DNA from: Candidatus Moranbacteria bacterium CG23_combo_of_CG06-09_8_20_14_all_35_22
Lineage (GTDB): Bacteria > Patescibacteriota > Minisyncoccia > Moranbacterales > UBA2206
DNA: 8,979 nt
Direction of reading: 5' to 3'
Assembly: GCA_002772115.1 (NCBI GenBank)
Contig: PCRW01000018.1
Coordinates: 1 to 8,979, forward strand
Part shown: piece after piece, positions 1 to 5,584 of the stretch
Position numbering within the stretch: the stretch's first letter is position 1
How the letters are laid out: each line of letters starts with the position of its first letter
The notes under the pieces: model-generated
What the model was told of the DNA's origin: nothing
The model's input: the letters and a program-made list of their open reading frames with translations, nothing else
The model's database searches: none
Program-made: the position numbers and the translations under genes

Positions 1-414
1 ATCTGTGGCTTGGCCTTGTGCTCCACCCATCACTTGATGGATTAACACTTCGCCATTAGGCAAAATCATTCTTTTCCCTTTCGCGCCGGAAGCTAAAAGT
101 AAAGCGGCCGCTGACGCTGCCATTCCAACACAAATTGTGGAAACATCTGGCTTCACATATTGCATCGTATCATAAATTGCCAAAGCCGAAGTCACTTGCC
201 CACCAGGAGAATTGATATAAATTTTGATATCCTCTTTGGAATTTTGTTGTGTCAGAAACAAAAGTTGCGCAATTATCGAATTGGCCACTGCATCATCAAT
301 TGAACCGCCCAAAAAAATAATCCGGTCTTTAAGAAGCCTCGAATAAATATCATAAGACCGTTCGCCATAACTGGTTTTTTCGATAACGGTTGGAATCAAG
401 TATTGGTTATTCAT
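1..414 (-). CDS. clpP: ATP-dependent Clp protease proteolytic subunit ClpP (5' part, runs off the left edge)
   Basis: This is the serine protease subunit that forms the barrel-shaped peptidase of ClpXP/ClpAP-type complexes in the cytoplasm and degrades proteins unfolded by a Clp ATPase. The 138 codons present begin MNNQYLIPTVIEKTSYGERS, a typical ClpP N-terminus. Family motifs follow: INSPGG at 68-72 (oxyanion region), GMAASAAALLLASG at 97-110 with the nucleophile Ser101, and PNGEVLIHQ with the catalytic His126. The third catalytic residue (Asp) lies beyond the window. I chose the ATG at 412-414. An in-frame ATG at 421-423 would add three residues, but it lies in sequence shared with the repeat flank upstream of nusA, so it is less likely. 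No Shine-Dalgarno site is visible. It follows tig on the same strand, the classical tig-clpP order. Identity is secure. Confidence 0.97.
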   Translation of the reverse strand, partial: MNNQYLIPTVIEKTSYGERSYDIYSRLLKDRIIFLGGSIDDAVANSIIAQLLFLTQQNSKEDIKIYINSPGGQVTSALAIYDTMQYVKPDVSTICVGMAASAAALLLASGAKGKRMILPNGEVLIHQVMGGAQGQATD

Positions 415-423
415 AGATATCAT

Positions 424-509
424 TTACGAACTACGAAATTAACGAAATACGAAACGATTAAACTCCACTTTCGTACTTTCGTATTTCGTATTATTTTCGT
501 AGTTCGTAA
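424..509. repeat. Long inverted repeat of TACGAA/TTCGTA units in the tig-clpP spacer (copy 1, 'empty site')
   Basis: The left arm (424-454) is built of degenerate tandem TACGAA-type units. It is matched by the right arm (about 477-509): TTACGAACTACGAAA at 424-438 is the perfect reverse complement of 495-509, and ACGAAATACGAAA at 442-454 pairs with 477-489. The transcript would fold into a long AT-rich hairpin between tig and clpP, ending 9 nt before the clpP ATG. A second copy lies upstream of nusA at 5298-5429. The stretch TTTCGTACTTTCG at 469-481 is identical in both, but here it continues directly into TATTTCGTATT with no GC-rich insert. It is not a canonical terminator because no T tract follows the stem. 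Confidence 0.9.
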
Positions 510-512
510 TAT

Positions 513-1808
513 TTAAAGTTTTTCTAAGTATTCAAACACTTTCTCATTTTCCAAAACACTCTTACTATAAGTATACAATCCTTCCATATCAATATTCTTT
601 TGCATATCTTTGACATTCTTGTAATATTGCAAAGTTTTATTTATCTCCGCTTCTATTTCTTCGCTAGTCGCTTCCAAGCTTTCTATTTTTGCCAATTCCT
701 TGAGTGCCATCGCACTGATCACTCTTTTTTGCGCTTGTGGTTCCCAATCAGAAATTAGCTCTTCCTTATTTTTTTTGATTTGAGCTAAATATTGATCCAC
801 ATTCATCCCCATTGGCACCAATTGATATTCAAATTCTTGCAACATCCGTTGCGCCTCTTGATGGACTAAAATTTCTGGCAATTCCACCGTTGAGTTTTTT
901 ATTATTTCTTCGATATATTTCACTCTCTTTTCATCTTTCATTTTATGCAGAGTTTCATATTCCATGCCTTCGCGCATATTTTTCTTAAGCGCTTCCAAAT
1001 TGGAAAAATTTCCCAGCGACACTGCAAATTCATCGTTGATTTCTGGCGTTTGCCGATCTTGCACTAAATTAACTTTCACTTTGAAACTCGCCAGCTTTCC
1101 GGCTAAATCTTTTTTATGATAATCGGCGGGAAAATTCAATTCAAATTCTTTTTCTTCGCTTTCTTTCATTCCAATAATTTGTTCTTCAAACCCAGGAATA
1201 AAAACTCCTCGACCAATAATGAGTGAGTGTTTTTTACTTGTTCCATTTTCAATCGGCACTCCACCAACTTTCACTTCAAAATCAATTTCCACGCTATCAT
1301 TTTTTTGTGCCTCGCGCGTCACTGTTACCAGTTTTACCCGACTGTTAGCTAATTTTTCCAATTCCAATTCTAATTCTTTTTCATCCACTTCTGGCTTCTT
1401 GTCAACATATTCTTTGTTTATTTCTTTTATCCCTTTGACATATTTCTCTTCTATTTTAATTTCTGGCATTACAGAAACAACTGCTTTATATTTCAAATCT
1501 TTCCCTTCTAAAATTTCCAGCACTTCAACTTTCGGACTGCCAATAACTTCCAATTTTTCTTTTTCCGCCAGCTGGCGGACAAAATCTGCATAATTTTTCT
1601 GAATCGCTTTTTGTGCCGCGCCGTTGAGAATCACGCCTTGACCAACTTTCTGCTCAACTATTTTTCTTGGCGCTTTGCCAAGACGAAAACCAGGAATATT
1701 CAATTCCTGTGAAGCCTCTTCCACTGCTGGCTCCAAATATTTTTCCCATTCCAAACAAGGAATAGCCACTTCAAATTCAATTTGCGACTTAGGTAGATTC
1801 TTAACCAT
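513..1808 (-). CDS. tig: Trigger factor (ribosome-associated chaperone / peptidyl-prolyl isomerase)
   Basis: Trigger factor binds ribosomal protein uL23 at the exit tunnel and shields nascent chains. This 431-aa protein has full family length and the three usual parts. The N-terminal ribosome-binding domain carries the signature GFRLGKAP at residues 40-47 (family GFRxGKxP). An FKBP-like PPIase domain spans about 160-250 (KNDSVEIDFEVKV, then FIPGFEEQIIGM and the FPADYH region). A long helical C-terminal chaperone domain runs from about 255 to 431. The start ATG at 1806-1808 fits the family N-terminus; an AGGA directly abuts it, too close to be a normal ribosome binding site, so initiation appears SD-independent. 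The gene lies between hppA and clpP on the same strand and is probably co-expressed with clpP. Confidence 0.96.
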   Translation of the reverse strand: MVKNLPKSQIEFEVAIPCLEWEKYLEPAVEEASQELNIPGFRLGKAPRKIVEQKVGQGVILNGAAQKAIQKNYADFVRQLAEKEKLEVIGSPKVEVLEILEGKDLKYKAVVSVMPEIKIEEKYVKGIKEINKEYVDKKPEVDEKELELELEKLANSRVKLVTVTREAQKNDSVEIDFEVKVGGVPIENGTSKKHSLIIGRGVFIPGFEEQIIGMKESEEKEFELNFPADYHKKDLAGKLASFKVKVNLVQDRQTPEINDEFAVSLGNFSNLEALKKNMREGMEYETLHKMKDEKRVKYIEEIIKNSTVELPEILVHQEAQRMLQEFEYQLVPMGMNVDQYLAQIKKNKEELISDWEPQAQKRVISAMALKELAKIESLEATSEEIEAEINKTLQYYKNVKDMQKNIDMEGLYTYSKSVLENEKVFEYLEKL

Positions 1809-1918
1809 TCCTAGAAAATTTTTAAATTTTTAAATTTTATAAATAATTTTTAATGCCTAAATTTTTAAACATTAAGAATTAAGATTTATTTAAAAATTAA
1901 AAATTAAAAAATTAAAAA
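1809..1918. repeat. AT-only spacer with self-complementary A/T repeats between hppA and tig
   Basis: The 110-bp spacer is almost entirely A and T. One side (about 1817-1852) is made of AAATTTTT-type units and the other (about 1890-1918) of tandem AATTAAAAATT-type units. The two sides are roughly complementary and could fold back. I see no Shine-Dalgarno site and no GC-stemmed terminator. A sigma-70-like promoter cannot be picked out reliably in such sequence. It may be an AT-rich leader or simply repeat drift. Confidence 0.6.
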
Positions 1919-3904
1919 TTATATTAATAATCCAACTATCAAAAGCGCTACGATGTTTAGGATTTTAATCATCGGGTTAATCGCTGGTCCGGCGGTGTCT
2001 TTATATGGGTCACCAACAGTATCACCTGTCACTGCCGCTTGATGAGCAAAACTACCTTTTCCGCCAAACTTACCGTTTTCAATATATTTTTTAGCATTAT
2101 CCCAAGCGCCTCCTCCGCTCGTCATTGAAATTGCCACAAAAATTCCCGTTACTATTGATCCAACTAAAAGACCGCCCAAAGCTTCAACGCCCAAAGCAAA
2201 ACCCACTACTATCGGAGAAATAACCGGAATCAAAGCTGGAACAATCATTTCTTTTATCGCTGCTTTAGTCACGATATCCACCGTGCTACCATAGTCGGGT
2301 TTTTCTGTACCGTCCATTATACTAGGTTTATTTTTAAATTGACTGCGCACATCTTCCACCACAGCTCCCGCTGCTTTGCCCACCGCTTGCATACAAAGCG
2401 CTCCAAAATAATAGGGCAAAAGACCACCCAAGAAAAGTCCGGCTAAAACTTTCGGATCGTTAATCATAAATTGGAAAGTTCCAGGAAGACTATGGGTAAA
2501 ATCAGCAAATAAAACCAAAGCTGCCAGCGCAGCTGAACCAATAGCATATCCTTTAGTCACTGCTTTAGTAGTGTTTCCGACAGCATCTAATGGATCAGTA
2601 ATATTTCGTACCTCTTCACCCATCTCGGCCATTTCCGCAATTCCTCCAGCGTTGTCAGTGATTGGTCCGTACGAATCAATTGCTACAATTATTCCCGCCA
2701 TTGAAAGCATTGCCATGGCCGCAATTGATACACCATAGATTCCTGCTAGAGAATACGCTGATATTATCGCTATTACAATTAGAATTACCGGCCAAGCAGT
2801 TGACTTCATAGAAACCGCTAGTCCCGCAATCACATTAGTCCCGTGTCCCGTTTGGGAAGCTTTGGCAATATCTTTTACGGGTTTATATTTAGTAGAAGTA
2901 TAATATTCTGTAATCATAACCATGCCTGCGGTGACAGCCAATCCGATAAGAGAAGCTAAATATAAATTCCAAACTGAATATTGTCCGTTTTCTGCCATAA
3001 AATATTTTGTTACAGGATAAAAAGCCATTGCGGCCAAAATTCCCGCCACCATCAAACCTTTATACAGCGCGCCCATAATATTTTTATCTTCATTTAATCG
3101 CACAAAAAAAGTTCCAATGATTGAAGTGATGATAGAAACAGATCCCAGCATCAACGGAAAAATAATTGCATTAGAAAAATTTTCAAAAAGCAAAGAACCT
3201 AAAATCATTGTTGCAATGGAAGTGACAGCATAAGTTTCAAAAAGATCAGCTGCCATTCCCGCGCAATCTCCCACATTGTCTCCAACATTATCCGCAATTA
3301 CCGCTGGGTTTCTTGGATCATCTTCCGGAATTCCCGCTTCAACTTTTCCCACCAAATCCGCACCCACATCGGCCGCCTTGGTGAAAATTCCTCCACCTAA
3401 GCGAGCAAAAATTGAAATTAATGATCCTCCAAAACCAAATCCAACCAGCGCGTGAATATCTTTAGTTATAAAATAAAATCCGGCTGTACCTAAAAGAGCC
3501 AAGCCGACCACCAAAAGTCCTGTGACACTGCCTCCGCGGAAAGCTACAGTTAAAGCTTTTTGCATTCCATCTCTAGCCGCTTCAGCTGTTCTAACATTGG
3601 CCCGCACTGAAACATTCATTCCAATATAACCTGTCAGAGCGGAAAGAAAAGCACCGATAAGAAAAGCAATGGCAGTTGTCCAACCAAGAAAAGGAGTGAA
3701 CCCGATAATTATAAAAAGTACCCCCGCCACCACCGCCACAGTTTTATATTGTCGATTGAGATAGGCTTTCGCGCCTTCTTGAATCGCCTTAGCAATCTCT
3801 TGCATTTTTTCATTGCCAGCAGGCAATTTCAAAACCATCCCAATAAGAATTAGACCATAGATGATAGCGATAACTGCGCCCCCTAAAATAAATGCTGTTG
3901 TCAT
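1919..3904 (-). CDS. hppA: Membrane-bound pyrophosphatase, predicted K+-independent H+-pumping type
   Basis: This integral membrane enzyme hydrolyses cytoplasmic pyrophosphate and uses the energy to pump ions outward. It is 661 aa, the usual size for bacterial forms, with about 16 hydrophobic segments. Visible signatures include the substrate loop DVGADLVGKVE at 179-189, the acidic DNVGDNVGD at 205-213, EYYTSTKYKPV at 333-343, SYGPITDNAGG at 411-421, and the C-terminal GGAWDNAKKYIE near 598-609 and HQAAVTGDTVGDPYKDTAG near 621-639. At the potassium-specificity site the sequence reads GNTTKAVTKG (443-452), with Lys447 and Thr450. In this family Lys at that position marks K+-independent enzymes and Ala marks K+-dependent ones, so I predict a K+-independent proton pump. 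The upstream SD is weak (a GGAAA about 12 nt before the ATG). It lies downstream of nusA. Confidence 0.97.
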   Translation of the reverse strand: MTTAFILGGAVIAIIYGLILIGMVLKLPAGNEKMQEIAKAIQEGAKAYLNRQYKTVAVVAGVLFIIIGFTPFLGWTTAIAFLIGAFLSALTGYIGMNVSVRANVRTAEAARDGMQKALTVAFRGGSVTGLLVVGLALLGTAGFYFITKDIHALVGFGFGGSLISIFARLGGGIFTKAADVGADLVGKVEAGIPEDDPRNPAVIADNVGDNVGDCAGMAADLFETYAVTSIATMILGSLLFENFSNAIIFPLMLGSVSIITSIIGTFFVRLNEDKNIMGALYKGLMVAGILAAMAFYPVTKYFMAENGQYSVWNLYLASLIGLAVTAGMVMITEYYTSTKYKPVKDIAKASQTGHGTNVIAGLAVSMKSTAWPVILIVIAIISAYSLAGIYGVSIAAMAMLSMAGIIVAIDSYGPITDNAGGIAEMAEMGEEVRNITDPLDAVGNTTKAVTKGYAIGSAALAALVLFADFTHSLPGTFQFMINDPKVLAGLFLGGLLPYYFGALCMQAVGKAAGAVVEDVRSQFKNKPSIMDGTEKPDYGSTVDIVTKAAIKEMIVPALIPVISPIVVGFALGVEALGGLLVGSIVTGIFVAISMTSGGGAWDNAKKYIENGKFGGKGSFAHQAAVTGDTVGDPYKDTAGPAINPMIKILNIVALLIVGLLI

Positions 3905-3981
3905 AATTTTTAATAATTTCCAACCTTTAATTTTTTAAAAATTGGTAATTGTTTAGAAATTAGTAATTGATAATTAGAAAT
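3905..3981. repeat. AT-rich spacer with imperfect direct repeats between nusA and hppA
   Basis: The 77-bp spacer contains an imperfect direct repeat, AAATTGGTAATTG at 3939-3951 and AAATTAGTAATTG at 3957-3969 (12 of 13 identical), with further AATTAGAAATT units beside it. No intrinsic terminator follows the nusA stop codon here, which is compatible with read-through from nusA into hppA. No clear promoter is visible. Confidence 0.5.
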
Positions 3982-5289
3982 TTATTTTGCTTCTGTGTCA
4001 TTCTGTATTTCTTCCCCGCCTGCATCGCTATGCGAAGCATTGCGGGCAGGTGCATCATTCTGTGTTTTTATTTCTTCTGTGTCTTTCTGTGCTCCAACTC
4101 CTTTAATATCAATTTTCCAACCAGTTAATTTAGCAGCCAAACGGACATTTTGACCATGCTTGCCAATCGCCAAAGACAGTTGATCTTCTAACACGAAGAC
4201 TACCGCCTCTTTTTTAGCTTCATTGATATCAACTTTCAAAACCTTAGCTGGCGAAAGAGAAGCCGAGATAAATTTTGAAACATCATCATTCCATAAAATT
4301 ATATCTATTTTTTCTCCCGCCAATTCATCAATCACCGCTTGTACTCGCGTGCCTTTTTGTCCCACACAAGATCCAATTGGATCAATTCCATTTTCTGAAG
4401 ATGCCACAGCAATTTTTGTTCGTTCACCGGCTTCGCGCGCAATGGATTTTATCTCCACTGTTCCCGCAAATACTTCCGGCACTTCCAATTCAAAAAGTTT
4501 TTTGATAATCTCCGGATTAGTTCGGCTAAGAGTGATTCCCGGACCTTTGGTGCCGGCATCCACTTTTTGCAAATAAACTTTTATCCTCTGCCCCATCCGA
4601 TAATTTTCTCTTTCAATTTGTTCACTAGGAAAAAGCACACCAACTGATTTTCCCAAATCGACAAAAATATTTTTTCCTTCCACTCTTTGCACCACGCCAT
4701 TTATAATTTCTCCTTCCTTATTTTTATACTCATCATACATCGCATCTCTTTCCGCTTCACGAATTCGTTGAATGATAACTTGCTTGGCAGTTTGCGCCGC
4801 CACTCGACCATAATCGCTTTTTTGTTCCAATTCCGTTTCAATGATATCACCAATCTTGGCCGATTTTTTTATTTTCTTGGCTTCTTCCAGCGTCAAATCT
4901 CTTTCCAAATTAAATCTCGGCAATCGCTCCTCCTCTGAAGCATCCGCGGACTCTGCAAAATGAACAGGTTTAGATTTATCCACTTTATCCGCGTTCTTAT
5001 CCGCTTCATCCGCGTCTATAGGAAATTCTCGCATTGTTTCATCTACTACTTCTTTGACGAGAAAGAATTTTGCTCCACCCGTGAGCTCATCAAATTCAGA
5101 GCGGATATTTTGTCCGCGCTTGCCATAATCTTTTTTATACGCTGCCGAGAGCGCCGCTTCCACTGTTTCAATCACTTTTTCCTTAGGAATTCCTTTTTCT
5201 TCACAAAGCGCGGAAATAGCCGAGCTAAAATCGCCGACTCGTCCGCCAGAATTATTTTCCTCATCTTTTTTTTGCTTTTTTTTAGACAT
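3982..5289 (-). CDS. nusA: Transcription termination/antitermination factor NusA
   Basis: NusA binds RNA polymerase and nascent RNA, promoting pausing, intrinsic termination and antitermination. The 435-aa protein shows the family order: N-terminal RNAP-binding domain (about 18-180, with IPKEKVIETVEAALSAAYKK), S1 domain (about 193-258, GEIINGVVQRVEGKNIFVDL), KH1 (GSCVGQKGTRV at 307-317) and KH2 (LAIGKHGQNVRLAAKLTGW at 373-391). Two additions stand out. A charged low-complexity insert at about 92-125, rich in Asp, Lys and Ala, interrupts the N-terminal domain. A disordered tail after residue 399 contains an in-frame palindromic element encoding residues 414-425. The start ATG at 5287-5289 lies 8 nt from a long inverted repeat and has no SD. 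The usual neighbours rimP and infB are absent; hppA follows. Confidence 0.96.
   Translation of the reverse strand: MSKKKQKKDEENNSGGRVGDFSSAISALCEEKGIPKEKVIETVEAALSAAYKKDYGKRGQNIRSEFDELTGGAKFFLVKEVVDETMREFPIDADEADKNADKVDKSKPVHFAESADASEEERLPRFNLERDLTLEEAKKIKKSAKIGDIIETELEQKSDYGRVAAQTAKQVIIQRIREAERDAMYDEYKNKEGEIINGVVQRVEGKNIFVDLGKSVGVLFPSEQIERENYRMGQRIKVYLQKVDAGTKGPGITLSRTNPEIIKKLFELEVPEVFAGTVEIKSIAREAGERTKIAVASSENGIDPIGSCVGQKGTRVQAVIDELAGEKIDIILWNDDVSKFISASLSPAKVLKVDINEAKKEAVVFVLEDQLSLAIGKHGQNVRLAAKLTGWKIDIKGVGAQKDTEEIKTQNDAPARNASHSDAGGEEIQNDTEAK
4015..4050. repeat. 36-bp GC-rich palindromic element in frame within the 3' end of nusA
   Basis: This hairpin has the outer stem CCTGC (4019-4023) with GCAGG (4046-4050), and an inner stem around 4026-4033 with 4037-4044 that includes ATGC/GCAT closed by a GAA loop. 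It starts CCCGCC, like the hairpin at 5360-5401. On the minus strand it is exactly 12 codons, PARNASHSDAGG (residues 414-425). Its base composition is much richer in G+C than the flanks. The flanks are a low-complexity tail made of TTCTGTG-type repeats: TCATTCTGT occurs at 3998-4006 and again at 4055-4063, on either side of the element. That could reflect pre-existing tail repeats or a duplication. Confidence 0.8.
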
Positions 5290-5297
5290 ATTATTAT

Positions 5298-5429
5298 TTA
5301 CGAACTACGAAATAAACGAAATACGAAAAATTCATATTAATTTTATTTTCGTACTTTCGCCCGCCTCGACTCGCGGAGACCGCTTGTCGACGCGAGGCGG
5401 GTATTTAGTATTAATTTCGTATTTCGTAA
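5298..5429. repeat. Long inverted repeat of TACGAA/TTCGTA units in the nusA leader (copy 2, interrupted)
   Basis: This is the second copy of the repeat at 424-509. The left arm begins TTACGAACTACGAAA (5298-5312), identical to 424-438, and contains ACGAAATACGAAA at 5316-5328, identical to 442-454. The TTTCGTACTTTCG at 5347-5359 is identical to 469-481. The right arm at 5402-5429 matches 482-509 at 25 of 28 positions by my base-by-base comparison. A 42-bp GC-rich hairpin separates the last two blocks and is absent from copy 1. The repeat ends 8 nt before the nusA ATG, in the same placement and orientation as copy 1 relative to clpP. Confidence 0.9.
5360..5401. mobile_element. 42-bp GC-rich palindromic insert inside the nusA-leader repeat
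   Basis: The ends CCCGCCTCG (5360-5368) and CGAGGCGGG (5393-5401) are perfect 9-bp terminal inverted repeats. An inner stem GCGG/CCGC (5373-5376 with 5380-5383) closes on an AGA loop, so the whole element folds into one hairpin. Comparing the two host-repeat copies shows exactly 42 bp extra here and no more than a 1-bp ambiguity (a G) at the junction, so no real target-site duplication is visible. It has no coding capacity. Mobility is inferred from the empty/occupied site pair; any enzyme responsible is not in the window. Confidence 0.75.
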
Positions 5430-5441
5430 GGGTTTATTATT

Positions 5442-5465
5442 AAAAAAGGTTCGCTTCTCGCGAAC
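5442..5465 (-). terminator. Candidate intrinsic terminator/attenuator in the nusA leader
   Basis: On the minus strand a 6-bp perfect stem, GTTCGC (5465-5460) with GCGAAC (5454-5449), encloses a GAGAA loop. One C and then six T residues (5447-5442) follow. It lies about 20 nt downstream of the predicted nusA transcription start and about 150 nt before the start codon, so it would stop transcripts early unless read through. The short stem suggests a weak, regulated terminator. It lies too far downstream, beyond a promoter, to serve the ATPase gene alone. Confidence 0.5.
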
Positions 5466-5492
5466 TCCACTACTGTACTATCTTACATTTAG

Positions 5493-5521
5493 ATACTAGC
5501 AAACTAAACGATTTGCGTCAA
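5493..5521 (-). promoter_or_regulatory. Sigma-70-type promoter for nusA (and probably hppA-tig-clpP)
   Basis: The -35 box TTGACG occupies 5521-5516 on the minus strand. A 17-bp spacer leads to the -10 box TAGTAT at 5498-5493, which is preceded by TGC (extended -10). Transcription would start near 5486, leaving a leader of nearly 200 nt that contains the candidate attenuator and the interrupted long repeat. Confidence 0.75.
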
Positions 5522-5547
5522 GGACTCGCAAAAATTTAATTTCCGGA

Positions 5548-5570
5548 AAGTACCTAATTTTTTAGTACTT
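5548..5570 (-). other. AT-rich hairpin downstream of the AAA+/DUF4143 gene
   Basis: AAGTAC and GTACTT (5548-5553 and 5565-5570) pair around an AT-rich interior whose TAA/TTA can extend the stem. It lies about 15 nt past the ATPase stop codon. It could end that transcript, but the stem is weak and no run of T follows directly, so read-through toward nusA remains possible. Confidence 0.3.
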
Positions 5571-5584
5571 ACGCTAATTTTTAT

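Noticed and set aside
421..423. Alternative clpP start three codons upstream
   Set aside because: This ATG falls in the flank shared with the nusA leader repeat, where the aligned triplet is ATA; the ATG at 412-414 matches the nusA spacing.
424..509. CRISPR-like array because of the repeated TACGAA units
   Set aside because: The units are short, degenerate and without spacers of uniform length; the structure is one inverted repeat.
1219..1593. Open frame on the plus strand opposite tig (124 codons)
   Set aside because: Ser/Phe/Thr-rich composition typical of the antisense of a Glu/Lys-rich gene; no SD, and tig is unambiguous.
4223..5340. Several plus-strand open frames opposite nusA
   Set aside because: They are antisense shadows with biased composition and no ribosome binding sites; the nusA domains are clear on the other strand.
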